A stretch of DNA of 64,000 nucleotides, from assembly GCF_001636055.1 (NCBI RefSeq), contig NZ_CP011789.1, forward strand, positions 1-64,000, given 5' to 3'. The DNA comes from Pseudomonas putida. Its GTDB lineage: Bacteria; Pseudomonadota; Gammaproteobacteria; Pseudomonadales; Pseudomonadaceae. Each line of letters begins with the position of its first letter. Positions within the stretch are counted from its first letter, which is position 1. The notes under the pieces were generated by a model. The model had not been told where the DNA came from, searched no databases, and worked only from the letters and a program-made list of their open reading frames with translations. Both the position numbers and the translations under genes were made by a program. This document shows, piece by piece, positions 40,099 through 50,356 of this stretch.

Positions 40099-41919
40099 TC
40101 AGTTCTTGGCTTTCTTGGCAGCGCGGGTACGCTCGCCTTCGTCCAGGATCTTCTTGCGCAGACGGATCGACTTCGGCGTCACTTCGCACAGCTCGTCGTC
40201 CTGGATGAATTCCAGGGCCTGCTCGAGGGTGTGGCGAACCGGCGGAACCAGGGCGATGACTTCGTCTTTGCCCGAAGCACGCATGTTGTCGAGCTTCTTG
40301 CCTTTGGTCGGGTTCACGCCCAGGTCGTTGTCACGGCTGTTCAGACCGATGATCTGACCGTTGTAGATCTCCTGGCCGTGCTCGACGAACAGCTTGCCGC
40401 GCGCCTGCAGGGTTTCCAGCGAGTAGGTCAGGGCCTTGCCGGTCTCGACCGAAACCAGAACACCGTTCAGACGGCCGGACATCTGGCCCGACTTCATGGT
40501 GTCGTAGCGATCGAAGATCGAGGTCAGGATGCCTGCACCGTTGGTCAGGGTCAGGAACTGGTTACGGAAACCGATCAGACCACGGGCCGGAATGTTGTAT
40601 TCCAGGCGCACACGGCCCTTGCCATCCGGGACCATGTTGGTCAGGTCGCCCTTACGCAGGCCCATCTCTTCCATGACCTTGCCCTGGGATTCTTCAGGGA
40701 TGTCGATGGTGACGTTCTCGAACGGTTCCTGCTTCACGCCATCCACTTCACGGATGATCACTTCAGGACGGCCTACAGCCATCTCGAAGCCTTCGCGGCG
40801 CATGGTTTCGATCAGAACCGACAGGTGCAGCTCACCACGGCCCGATACCTTGAACTTGTCAGGGGAGTCGGTTTCCTGAACGCGCAGGGCTACGTTGTAC
40901 AGCAGCTCCTTGTCCAGACGGTCCTTGATGTTGCGGCTGGTGACGAACTTGCCTTCTTTACCGCAGAACGGCGAGTCGTTGACCTGGAAGGTCATCGAAA
41001 CGGTTGGCTCGTCGACGGTCAGCGGCTTCATCGCCTCTACCGCGTCCGGGGCGCACAGGGTGTCGGAGATGAACAGCTCGTCGAAACCGCTGATGCAGAC
41101 GATGTCGCCAGCCTGGGCTTCTTCGACGTCGACGCGGTGCAGGCCGTGGTGGCCCATCAGCTTGAGGATACGACCGTTGCGCTTCTTGCCGTCGGTGTCG
41201 ATGGCGACAACCGGAGTGTTCGGCTTGACGCGACCACGGGCGATACGGCCAACGCCGATAACACCGAGGAAGCTGTTGTAGTCCAGAGCGGAGATCTGCA
41301 TCTGGAACGGACCTTCACGGTCAACGTTCGGCGCAGGTACGTTGTCGACGATCGACTGGTACAGCGCGGTCATGTCCTCACCCATTTCGGTGTGGTCCAG
41401 ACCGGCGATGCCGTTCAGGGCCGAAGCGTAGACGACTTTGAAGTCCAGCTGTTCGTCGGTGGCACCGAGGTTGTCGAACAGGTCGAAGATCTGGTCCAGA
41501 ACCCAGTCAGGACGCGCGCCCGGACGGTCGACCTTGTTGATCACGACGATTGGCTTGAGACCGGCTTCGAAGGCTTTCTTGGTTACGAAGCGGGTTTGCG
41601 GCATCGGGCCGTCCTGGGCGTCGACCAGCAGCAGCACCGAGTCGACCATCGACATTACACGCTCGACCTCGCCACCGAAGTCGGCGTGGCCGGGGGTGTC
41701 GACGATGTTGATGTGGTAGCCGTTCCAGTTGATGGCGGTGTTCTTCGCCAGAATGGTAATGCCGCGCTCTTTTTCCTGGTCGTTGGAGTCCATGACGCGC
41801 TCGTCGTTGAGCTCGTTACGCTCCAGGGTGCCGGACTGGCGCAGGAGTTTGTCGACCAGGGTGGTTTTACCATGGTCAACGTGGGCGATGATGGCGATGT
41901 TACGCAGATTTTCGATCAC
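40099..41919 (-). CDS. typA: Translational GTPase TypA/BipA
   Basis: Ribosome-associated GTPase involved in 50S assembly and stress or low-temperature growth. 606 aa with GTG start at 41919 ([17 protein letters not shown]). G1 [16 protein letters not shown]3 [13 protein letters not shown]4 [10 protein letters not shown]; then domain II, the EF-G-like domains and the C-terminal BipA domain ([20 protein letters not shown]). Ends in a Lys-rich tail. Single gene between terminator 40047-40080 and thiI. Confidence 0.97.
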   Translation of the reverse strand: MIENLRNIAIIAHVDHGKTTLVDKLLRQSGTLERNELNDERVMDSNDQEKERGITILAKNTAINWNGYHINIVDTPGHADFGGEVERVMSMVDSVLLLVDAQDGPMPQTRFVTKKAFEAGLKPIVVINKVDRPGARPDWVLDQIFDLFDNLGATDEQLDFKVVYASALNGIAGLDHTEMGEDMTALYQSIVDNVPAPNVDREGPFQMQISALDYNSFLGVIGVGRIARGRVKPNTPVVAIDTDGKKRNGRILKLMGHHGLHRVDVEEAQAGDIVCISGFDELFISDTLCAPDAVEAMKPLTVDEPTVSMTFQVNDSPFCGKEGKFVTSRNIKDRLDKELLYNVALRVQETDSPDKFKVSGRGELHLSVLIETMRREGFEMAVGRPEVIIREVDGVKQEPFENVTIDIPEESQGKVMEEMGLRKGDLTNMVPDGKGRVRLEYNIPARGLIGFRNQFLTLTNGAGILTSIFDRYDTMKSGQMSGRLNGVLVSVETGKALTYSLETLQARGKLFVEHGQEIYNGQIIGLNSRDNDLGVNPTKGKKLDNMRASGKDEVIALVPPVRHTLEQALEFIQDDELCEVTPKSIRLRKKILDEGERTRAAKKAKN

Positions 41920-42046
41920 AACTGTATCTCGTGCAGAGGATTCGGTTTGCCGCCAGTCTAGGCGGCCAATATGAAGGTAAAAGGCTCAGCGGGCCCGCAG
42001 GTCGGGAGGGCGATGGCGGATGCTGCCGCCATACAGCCCTGGCGTC

Positions 42047-43501
42047 TTATGCCGGACGATAAACACGCACATTGGCATGTCCCTCACTGAGCAGGTGGTG
42101 TGCGTGCAGACGGCTCATCACACCCTTGTCGCAATAAAGCAGGTACTGCCGGTTGGCATCGAGCTGCTTGAACTTGCTGTTGATCGCGTAGAACGGCAGT
42201 GCCTGGACCTCGACGCCGTCGATCTGCAGCGGCGCGTCTTCCTGGGCGTCAGGGTGACGGATGTCGATGACGATCTGACCTGGCAGCGCCTCTGCCACTT
42301 CCTCGATATCGATATCCTTGCCCAACTCGTCGATCACGTGGTCGATGGAGATCAGCTTGGCGCGCTCCAGGGCGCGCTCGAGCACCGCCATGTCGAACTG
42401 CTTCTCTTCATGCTCCATGCGGTGGCGCTTGGCATGGGTGGTCGGGTTCACCGAGATCACGCCGCAGTACTCGGGCATGTGCTTGGCGAAATCGGCGGTG
42501 CCGATCTGGTAGGCGGTATCGATGATGTCCTGCTTGTGGCTGGCCAGCAGCGGACGCAGCACCAGCTTGTCGGTGGCCGAGTCGATGATCGCAAGGTTGG
42601 GCAGGGTCTGGCTGGAAACCTGGGAGATCGCCTCGCCGGTGACCAGGGCGTCGATTTCCAGGCGATCGGCCATGCGCGCCGCGGCACGCAGCATCATGCG
42701 CTTGAGCGTCACGCCCATATAGCTGTTGTCGACCTTGCCGAGAATCTCGCCGACCACTTCCTCGAACGGCACGCTGATGAACAGCACGCGCTGGCTGCTG
42801 CCGTATTTCTTCCACAGGTAGTGCGCGACTTCCATCACGCCCAGCTCGTGGGCACGGCCACCGAGGTTGAAGAAGCAGAAGTGGGTCATCAGGCCGCGGC
42901 GCATCATCTGGTAGGCAGCCACGGTGGAGTCGAAGCCACCGGACATCAGCACCAGCGTCTGCTCCAGCGCACCCAGCGGGTAGCCGCCGATGCCGTTGTG
43001 CTGGTTGTGGATGACGTACAGGCGCTGGTCGCGGATTTCGATGCGCACCATCACTTCGGGGGTCTTCAGGTCGATGCCGGCGGCGCCGCACTGCTGGCGC
43101 AGCTGGCTGCCGACATAGCGGTCGACGTCCATCGAGGTGAAGTCGTGGTGGCCGCCGCGCTTGCAGCGTACGGCGAAGCGCTTGCCGGCCAGCAGGTGGC
43201 CGAAGTGCTGCCTGCATTTGTCGACGATGTCGTCGAAGTCGCCCAGCGGATACTCCTGCACCTGCAGGAAGTGGGTGATACCTGGGGTGCAGGTCAGGCG
43301 TTCGATCATCTCGCGCTGGACTTTCTCGTCTTCGATGCGGGTGACCACCTCGAGATTATCCCAGACACCATCGACCACGAGCTCAGGATCCAGATCCTTG
43401 AGCACGTTGCGGATGTTCTTGCCGAGCTGGCGGATGAAGCGCTTGCGCACCGGCCGGCTCTTGATGGTGATCTCTGGGAAGACTTTGACGATAAGTTTCA
43501 T
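42047..43501 (-). CDS. thiI: tRNA 4-thiouridine synthetase / thiamine biosynthesis sulfurtransferase
   Basis: 484 aa. N-terminal ferredoxin-like and THUMP domains ([20 protein letters not shown]), central ATP-pyrophosphatase domain with the PP-loop [10 protein letters not shown]-terminal rhodanese domain with the persulfide Cys in [11 protein letters not shown]. Transfers sulfur to U8 of tRNA and, in long forms with rhodanese, contributes sulfur to the thiamine thiazole. Divergent from glnA; the 492-base region between them holds a REP pair and the glnA control sites. Confidence 0.97.
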   Translation of the reverse strand: MKLIVKVFPEITIKSRPVRKRFIRQLGKNIRNVLKDLDPELVVDGVWDNLEVVTRIEDEKVQREMIERLTCTPGITHFLQVQEYPLGDFDDIVDKCRQHFGHLLAGKRFAVRCKRGGHHDFTSMDVDRYVGSQLRQQCGAAGIDLKTPEVMVRIEIRDQRLYVIHNQHNGIGGYPLGALEQTLVLMSGGFDSTVAAYQMMRRGLMTHFCFFNLGGRAHELGVMEVAHYLWKKYGSSQRVLFISVPFEEVVGEILGKVDNSYMGVTLKRMMLRAAARMADRLEIDALVTGEAISQVSSQTLPNLAIIDSATDKLVLRPLLASHKQDIIDTAYQIGTADFAKHMPEYCGVISVNPTTHAKRHRMEHEEKQFDMAVLERALERAKLISIDHVIDELGKDIDIEEVAEALPGQIVIDIRHPDAQEDAPLQIDGVEVQALPFYAINSKFKQLDANRQYLLYCDKGVMSRLHAHHLLSEGHANVRVYRPA

Positions 43502-43635
43502 TGGGTTAACAGCGCGCCCGGGGCCTGCCGAAAATGAGGGGCGCGAATTATAGCGGAAATGGCTCGAGGTTTGAGCAACTTTTGATCAGAGGCATGCAGA
43601 TAAATGCAAGAGCCCGGGTTTGTAGTGGCTGTCGC

Positions 43636-43729
43636 GGCCCTATCGCGGGACAAGCCCGCTCCCACAGGGATTGGACTGGTCTTAAGATTTTTAAATCATG
43701 TGGGAGCGGGCTTGTCCCGCGATAGGGCC
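43636..43729. repeat. REP inverted pair, perfect 31-base arms
   Basis: Arms 43636-43666 and 43699-43729 (GGCCCTATCGCGGGACAAGC outward) are exact reverse complements with a 32-base A/T-rich loop. Located between the divergent thiI and glnA promoters. Confidence 0.9.
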
Positions 43730-43757
43730 CTCAAACAACGCATCACTCTCGAGAAAT

Positions 43758-43774
43758 TGCACCAAAATAGTTCA
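43758..43774. promoter_or_regulatory. NtrC binding site upstream of glnA
   Basis: TGCACCAAAATAGTTCA matches the NtrC consensus TGCACCAAAATGGTGCA at 15 of 17 positions. It lies about 105 bases upstream of the -24 element, the usual enhancer distance. Confidence 0.8.
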
Positions 43775-43878
43775 TCAAGACGGAAAAATGCCTTTAAACA
43801 GTGCGACAACCCGCGCCCGCCACCCGCCAAACACCCGCAAACGCCTATTTTCACGGCACCCTCGCCATTTTCGGGCAC

Positions 43879-43893
43879 TGGCATGCAATTTGC
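43879..43893 (+). promoter_or_regulatory. Sigma54 promoter of glnA
   Basis: TGGCATGCAATTTGC has GG and GC separated by exactly 10 bases and both TGGCA and TTGC elements. With the NtrC box it explains nitrogen-regulated glnA. Confidence 0.9.
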
Positions 43894-43993
43894 TCCCTTG
43901 TGATGCAGGTAAGCTTGGCCGACTATCCGCGCCCGGCGACACCCTTTTTCCAGGGCAGCGGCCAAGCGCACCCTAGACCATCCGGAGGACAAC

Positions 43994-45400
43994 ATGTCGA
44001 AGTCGGTTCAACTCATCAAAGATCATGACGTCAAGTGGATTGATCTGCGTTTCACGGACACCAAAGGCAAACAGCACCACGTCACCATGCCGGCTCGCGA
44101 TGCGCTGGATGAAGACTTCTTCGAAGCTGGCAAGATGTTCGACGGCTCCTCCATCGAGGGCTGGAAAGGCATCGAAGCTTCCGACATGATCCTGCTGCCG
44201 GACGACTCGTCCGCCGTGCTCGACCCGTTCACCGAAGAGCCGACCCTGATCTTGGTCTGCGACGTGATCGAGCCGTCCACCATGCAAGGCTACGACCGCG
44301 ACCCACGCGCCATCGCCAAGCGTGCCGAAGAGTTCCTGAAGAGCACCGGCATCGGCGACACCGTATTCGTCGGCCCAGAGCCTGAGTTCTTCATCTTCGA
44401 CCAGGTGAAGTTCAAGTCGGACATCTCCGGCTCGATGTTCAAGATCTACTCCGAGCAAGGCTCCTGGATGACCGACCAGGACGTCGAAGGCGGCAACAAG
44501 GGCCACCGCCCTGCCGTCAAAGGCGGCTACTTCCCGGTTCCGCCGTGCGACCACGACCACGAAATCCGTACCGCCATGTGCAACGCCATGGAAGAAATGG
44601 GCCTGGTCATCGAAGTTCACCACCATGAAGTGGCGACTGCCGGCCAGAACGAGATCGGTGTGAAGTTCAACACCCTGGTCACCAAGGCTGACGAAGTCCA
44701 GACCCTGAAGTACTGCGTACACAACGTTGCCGACGCCTATGGCAAGACCGCAACCTTCATGCCGAAGCCACTGTACGGCGACAACGGCTCGGGCATGCAC
44801 GTTCACATGTCGATCTCCAAGGACGGCAAGAACACCTTCTCCGGCGAAGGCTATGCCGGCCTGTCCGACACCGCCCTGTACTTCATCGGCGGTATCATCA
44901 AGCACGGTAAGGCCCTGAACGGCTTCACCAACCCGGCTACCAACTCCTACAAGCGTCTGGTACCAGGCTTCGAAGCTCCGGTCATGCTGGCCTACTCGGC
45001 TCGTAACCGCTCGGCCTCGATCCGTATCCCTTACGTTTCCAGCCCGAAAGCCCGCCGCATCGAAGCGCGCTTCCCGGACCCGGCTGCCAACCCGTACCTG
45101 TGCTTCGCTGCACTGCTGATGGCCGGCCTGGACGGTATCCAGAACAAGATCCACCCAGGCGATGCCGCCGACAAGAACCTGTACGACCTGCCGCCTGAAG
45201 AGGCCAAAGAGATCCCACAGGTTTGCGGTAGCCTGAAAGAAGCCCTGGAAGAGCTGGACAAGGGCCGTGCGTTCCTGACCAAGGGCGGCGTGTTCTCCGA
45301 CGACTTCATCGATGCCTACATCGAGCTGAAGTCCGAAGAAGAGATCAAGGTCCGTACCTTCGTTCACCCGCTGGAATACGACCTGTACTACAGCGTTTGA
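43994..45400 (+). CDS. glnA: Glutamine synthetase type I
   Basis: ATP-dependent synthesis of glutamine from glutamate and ammonia; dodecameric cytoplasmic enzyme. 468 aa from ATG 43994 with GGAGG 8 bases upstream. Motifs: [12 protein letters not shown], the ATP-site [25 protein letters not shown]. The adenylylation site is Tyr397 in NLYDLPPEE, so activity is set by GlnE. Very strong codon bias, as expected for a highly expressed gene. Followed by a clean terminator. Confidence 0.98.
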   Translation: MSKSVQLIKDHDVKWIDLRFTDTKGKQHHVTMPARDALDEDFFEAGKMFDGSSIEGWKGIEASDMILLPDDSSAVLDPFTEEPTLILVCDVIEPSTMQGYDRDPRAIAKRAEEFLKSTGIGDTVFVGPEPEFFIFDQVKFKSDISGSMFKIYSEQGSWMTDQDVEGGNKGHRPAVKGGYFPVPPCDHDHEIRTAMCNAMEEMGLVIEVHHHEVATAGQNEIGVKFNTLVTKADEVQTLKYCVHNVADAYGKTATFMPKPLYGDNGSGMHVHMSISKDGKNTFSGEGYAGLSDTALYFIGGIIKHGKALNGFTNPATNSYKRLVPGFEAPVMLAYSARNRSASIRIPYVSSPKARRIEARFPDPAANPYLCFAALLMAGLDGIQNKIHPGDAADKNLYDLPPEEAKEIPQVCGSLKEALEELDKGRAFLTKGGVFSDDFIDAYIELKSEEEIKVRTFVHPLEYDLYYSV

Positions 45401-45433
45401 TGTGCGCGGCGCCTGCGCCGTGACCGTCTAGAG

Positions 45434-45463
45434 AACGGCCTCCTTCGGGAGGCCGTTTGCGTT
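45434..45463 (+). terminator. glnA terminator
   Basis: AACGGCCTCC-TTCG-GGAGGCCGTT with a UUCG-type loop followed by TTGCGTTTT, 34 bases past the glnA stop. Confidence 0.9.
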
Positions 45464-45552
45464 TTCACATCCAGGATTTGCAGAACCTTCCTACTAGAAG
45501 GTTAGTTGAATTACTGCGAGACTCAGAGGCTCCAACCCCATGGAGACTTCCC

Positions 45553-46095
45553 ATGCGTCGTTCATTTATCACCTTCTCCTGCATCGCAGGGCTGTCCGCT
45601 TGCGTGAATGCCAACGAGCCCCGCTCCCCCTTCGATCCGCTGCTCGACAGCATCGAACAGCGACTGGAAATCGCCCAGGCTGTCGCACTGCATAAATGGG
45701 ATCGTGACCAACCGGTTCAAGACAGCCCACGCGAGCAACAGGTACTGGCCAAGGTCGGCCAGGCAGCCAGTGCCCATCGATTGAGCGCCGACCGTGCCGA
45801 ACAGTTCTTTGCCGATCAGATAGAAGCCAACAAGCTCAGGCAGTATCACCTGCTCAACCAGTGGCACCTGCAACATCAAGCGCCTGATATTCCGCGCCAG
45901 GACCTCGCCAGCGAGATACGCCCCATACTGGATCAGCTCCAGGACCGATTGCTCGATGCACTGGCCGAGTTCGACCAGCAACGTCCGCAGCGCTGCAGCG
46001 AAGCCCTGGCTGAAGCGATTGCATCGAGAACTACCGATGCCCCGCGTCGCCTGTTCCTGATCAGGGCGACCGCCAACCTGTGCCAACGCCCCTGA
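45553..46095 (+). CDS. Secreted chorismate mutase (AroQ gamma type)
   Basis: 180 aa from ATG 45553, chosen because GGAG lies 8 bases upstream and a signal sequence follows (MRRSFITFSCIAGLSACVNA). The end LSAC also fits a lipobox, so it may be membrane-anchored. The mature part matches the gamma class of AroQ mutases, exported helical dimers converting chorismate to prephenate: LLDSIEQRLEIAQAVALHKW, SPREQQVLAKV, AEQFFADQIEANKLRQY, and paired Cys in the C-terminal half. Why a periplasmic chorismate mutase is made is unclear in general. Here it lies between glnA and ntrB with its own space on both sides. Confidence 0.82.
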   Translation: MRRSFITFSCIAGLSACVNANEPRSPFDPLLDSIEQRLEIAQAVALHKWDRDQPVQDSPREQQVLAKVGQAASAHRLSADRAEQFFADQIEANKLRQYHLLNQWHLQHQAPDIPRQDLASEIRPILDQLQDRLLDALAEFDQQRPQRCSEALAEAIASRTTDAPRRLFLIRATANLCQRP

Positions 46096-46111
46096 CGCTC
46101 TATGCTCTATA

Positions 46112-46148
46112 TTGGTGCACAAAACCGCTGAACGCCCCGCAATGCACC
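46112..46148. promoter_or_regulatory. Possible NtrC half-sites upstream of ntrB
   Basis: TTGGTGCA (46112-46119) and TGCACC (46143-46148) are NtrC half-site sequences about 100-130 bases upstream of the candidate -24/-12 promoter. Neither forms a full 17-base box, so this is weaker than the glnA site. Confidence 0.5.
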
Positions 46149-46245
46149 CCAAATTAGGTCAGGAGAATCGGTAAACCAGGCTTTTCTGAGCCGATTTTGC
46201 GCATATCCAGCGCTTTATCGGGCAATTCCGCTTCTTTTCGGAGCC

Positions 46246-46262
46246 TTGGTTTGTTTCTTGCA
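46246..46262 (+). promoter_or_regulatory. Candidate sigma54 promoter of ntrBC
   Basis: TTGGTTTGTTTCTTGCA has GG and GC 10 bases apart and a good TTGC. It would give ntrBC its own nitrogen-controlled promoter, needed because glnA ends at a strong terminator. Confidence 0.65.
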
Positions 46263-46358
46263 TTTTCAGGCTATCAGCGGATTACCAGCGTGCCCGCCCC
46301 TGGTCGAGCCAGGGGCGCCATGTGCCAGAACAGCGCCAAAAGAGGTCAACCACGCACC

Positions 46359-47440
46359 ATGACCATCAGCGATGCACAGCACCGTCTGCTCCTGGACAAC
46401 CTGACCACTGCCACCTTGCTGCTCAACAGCGACCTGCGCCTTGAGTACATGAACCCGGCAGCGGAAATGCTCCTGGCCGTCAGCGGCCAGCGCAGCCATG
46501 GCCAGTTCATCAGTGAGCTGTTCACCGAATCGACCGAGGCGCTCAATTCCCTGCGCCAGGCCGTGGAACAGGCGCACCCGTTCACCAAGCGCGAAGCCCA
46601 ACTGACTTCGTTGACCGGCCAGAGCATCACCGTCGACTACGCCGTGACGCCGATCCTGCACCAGGGCAACACCCTGCTGCTGCTCGAAGTCCACCCGCGC
46701 GACCGCCTGCTGCGCATCACCAAGGAAGAGGCGCAACTGAGCAAGCAGGAAACCACCAAGATGCTGGTGCGCGGCCTCGCCCACGAGATCAAGAACCCGC
46801 TCGGCGGCATCCGTGGCGCAGCGCAGTTGCTGGCCCGCGAGCTGCCCGAAGACGGCCTGCGCGACTACACCAACGTCATCATCGAAGAAGCCGACCGCCT
46901 GCGTAACCTGGTCGACCGTATGCTCGGTTCGAACAAGCTGCCGTCGCTGTCGATGACCAACGTGCACGAAGTGCTCGAACGTGTCTGCAGCCTGGTGGAG
47001 GCCGAAAGCCAGGGCGGCATCACCCTGGTGCGCGATTACGACCCGAGCCTGCCGGACGTGCTGATCGACCGCGAGCAGATGATCCAGGCCGTACTCAATA
47101 TCGTGCGCAACGCCATGCAGGCGATCAGCGGGCAGAACGAACTGCGCCTGGGCCGCATCACCCTGCGCACCCGCGCGGTGCGCCAGTTCACCATCGGCCA
47201 TGTCCGCCACAGGCTGGTGGCACGGGTCGAAATCATCGACAACGGCCCCGGCATTCCCGCGGAACTGCAGGACACCCTCTTCTATCCCATGGTCAGCGGG
47301 CGCCCGGACGGTACCGGGCTCGGGCTGGCCATTACCCAGAACATCATCAGTCAGCATCAGGGCCTGATCGAGTGTGAAAGCCATGCCGGCCATACCACCT
47401 TCTCGATCTTCCTGCCCCTGGAACAAGGAGCCACAGCCCC

Positions 47441-47444
<4 letters not shown>
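46359..47444 (+). CDS. ntrB: Nitrogen regulation sensor kinase NtrB
   Basis: 361 aa from ATG 46359 (MTISDAQHRLLLDNLTTATL). Soluble kinase: N-terminal PAS domain, dimerisation helix with the phosphorylated His142 in RGLAHEIKNPLGGIRGAA, and ATPase with N-box IVRNAMQAI, DNGPGIP and GRPDGTGLGLAI. It phosphorylates or dephosphorylates NtrC under control of PII. Ends overlapping the ntrC ATG by 4 bases. Confidence 0.97.
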
Positions 47445-48877
<1,433 letters not shown>

Positions 48878-49388
48878 CGACTGACGCGTCGCGCTGCGCT
48901 CAACCGATCAAAAGCAAGCCCCGCTCCTGTAGGAGCGGGGCTTGCCCGCGAACACGGGCGTAGCCCGTGCCATGCACCGCGGTGTCTTTTTCGCGGGCAA
49001 GCCCGCTCCCACATTACCCCTCCAGCCCTCCCCTGCACCGATCCTGTGCCACTTGCACCTCGGCAAGGCACAAATCCCTTGAATCCTCGCAAAACCGCCC
49101 TGAAAACCCAGTATTTCCGGGCCTTTCAAAACTGGCACGCCCCCTGCAATAGGTACTGTATCTCCAGTTTCGGGGGCCTCGGTACAGGCAGGCCGGGATA
49201 TCCCCTCTTTTATTCGCAACACCGCCCGTTTCGGGGACCTCGGTACAGGCAGGCCGGGACTCCCTCTTTTATTCGCAACATCGCCCGTTTTGGGGACCTC
49301 GGTACAGGCAGGCCGGGACTCCCTCTTTTATTCGCAACATCGCCCGTTTTGGGGACCTTGGTACAGGCAGGCCGAGACATCCCCTCTT
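48878..49388. other. Intergenic region after ntrC: REP unit and tandem repeats
   Basis: No convincing gene. A composite REP unit (48914-49014) follows ntrC, then about 150 bases without recognisable features, then four tandem copies of a 59-61-base repeat (49168-49398). Confidence 0.7.
48914..49014. repeat. Composite REP unit after ntrC
   Basis: Starts with a hairpin GCAAGCCCCGCTCCT-GT-AGGAGCGGGGCTTGC (48914-48945), continues with CGAACACGGGCGTAGCCCGT and ends with an inverted REP (TTCGCGGGCAAGCCCGCTCC). The central segment recurs almost identically at 56986-57056. Confidence 0.85.
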
Positions 49389-49398
49389 TTATTCGTGC
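49168..49398. repeat. Four tandem copies of a 59-61-base repeat
   Basis: Units begin at about 49168, 49229, 49288 and 49347. Each has TTT(C/T)GGGG(G/A)CCT, then GGTACAGGCAGGCC, then CCCTCTTTTATTCG. Outer copies differ slightly; the middle two are almost identical. The last unit runs into the stop end of the leftward gene at 49389. Confidence 0.92.
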
Positions 49399-49826
49399 AG
49401 CCTCACCTGCACCCGCCAGCGCCCAGCGTCCTCTGCAGCGGCCCACGTACCGCTCAGGGGACGCGCGGCCACCACCGTCAGCACCAGCCCTTCCTCGCTC
49501 TGCTGCAAACGCCAGCCCACCGGCTTGCCCTGCAGGCTCAACTGTCCACGCTGGGCCTTGCCCTCGGCCTGGAACACCACGGCCACCGTACCCTCGACGT
49601 TCTCGCCATGCAGCCTGGGCTCTGCGTTGAACCACAGGTCGAGGCCGTCCTGAACCGCCTCAACGCGCTCGAGCACACGTTCTTCGGGGGTAGTCAGGCG
49701 ACCGATCATCAGCCCTACCATCACGCCGACGATCGCCATCGACAGCAACACCCGTGGCCAAGCCTTCGAACGCGGGTCCGGTTCGAGGGTAGAATGCTCG
49801 TCATCTTCGTGCCTGGAGCCGTGCAT
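49389..49826 (-). CDS. Single-pass membrane protein of unknown function
   Basis: 145 aa. A charged N-terminus (MHGSRHEDDEHSTLEPDPR), one membrane helix near residues 25-42 (VLLSMAIVGVMVGLMIG), then a mostly beta-type periplasmic part with no motif I recognise (AVVFQAEGKAQRGQLSLQG). There is no other in-frame start before the helix, so the ATG at 49826 is likely; it shares bases with the ATG of trmL on the other strand. A homologue occurs next to trmL in related Pseudomonas, to my knowledge. Confidence 0.75.
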   Translation of the reverse strand: MHGSRHEDDEHSTLEPDPRSKAWPRVLLSMAIVGVMVGLMIGRLTTPEERVLERVEAVQDGLDLWFNAEPRLHGENVEGTVAVVFQAEGKAQRGQLSLQGKPVGWRLQQSEEGLVLTVVAARPLSGTWAAAEDAGRWRVQVRLHE

Positions 49827-50280
49827 GTTTCACGTCATCCTCTTTCAACCAGAAATTCCGCCAAACACCGGCAATATCATCCGCCTCTGCGCCAACAGCG
49901 GCTGCGACCTGCACTTGATCGAGCCGATCGGCTTCGAGCTGGACGACAAGCGCCTGCGTCGTGCGGGGCTGGATTATCACGAGTATGCCACGCTCAAGCG
50001 CCATGAGAGCCTCGAAGCATGCCTGGTGAGCCTGGGGCAACCGCGCCTGTTCGCCTTCACCACCAAGGCCTCGCACCCCTTCCATGAAGTGGCCTACCAG
50101 CCAGGAGATGCCTTCCTGTTCGGCCCTGAAAGCCGCGGCCTGCCCGCCGAGGTGCTGGACAGCCTGCCCGCCGAGCAACGCCTGCGCCTGCCGATGCGCC
50201 CCGGATGCCGCAGCCTGAACCTGTCCAATACAGTGGCCGTCACGGTATACGAGGCCTGGCGCCAACAAGGCTTCGCCTGA
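49825..50280 (+). CDS. trmL: tRNA (cytidine(34)-2'-O)-methyltransferase
   Basis: 151-aa SPOUT methyltransferase that 2'-O-methylates the wobble base of tRNA-Leu isoacceptors. Start MFHVILFQPEIPPNTGNIIR, and the knot region LFGPESRGLPAEVL and MRPGCRSLNLSNTVAV are diagnostic. It begins inside the first codon of the divergent membrane-protein gene. A strong hairpin terminator follows. Confidence 0.95.
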   Translation: MFHVILFQPEIPPNTGNIIRLCANSGCDLHLIEPIGFELDDKRLRRAGLDYHEYATLKRHESLEACLVSLGQPRLFAFTTKASHPFHEVAYQPGDAFLFGPESRGLPAEVLDSLPAEQRLRLPMRPGCRSLNLSNTVAVTVYEAWRQQGFA

Positions 50281-50305
50281 GCAGGACCGCGATTCGCCGC
50301 CCATG

Positions 50306-50339
50306 AAAAGGCCGCGTCCCTCACAGGACGCGGCCTTTT
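50306..50339. terminator. Bidirectional terminator between trmL and the permease gene
   Basis: AAAAGGCCGCGTCC-CTCACA-GGACGCGGCCTTTT, perfect 14-base arms with A and T runs, between two converging genes. Confidence 0.92.
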
Positions 50340-50356
50340 CATTTACGCGGTGCGGA

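Larger units (their letters stand above)
43502..43993. other. Intergenic region thiI-glnA
   Basis: No gene. It holds a REP pair (43636-43729), an NtrC box (43758-43774) and the glnA sigma54 promoter (43879-43893). The 88 bases before the ATG are an untranslated leader with the ribosome site GGAGG. Confidence 0.75.

Noticed and set aside
46112..46148. Full NtrC box upstream of ntrB
   Set aside because: Only half-sites are present; reported as possible sites rather than as a complete box.
48908..49222. Minus-strand open frame through the REP and tandem repeats after ntrC
   Set aside because: Made of REP and repeat sequence; no start context and no conserved content.
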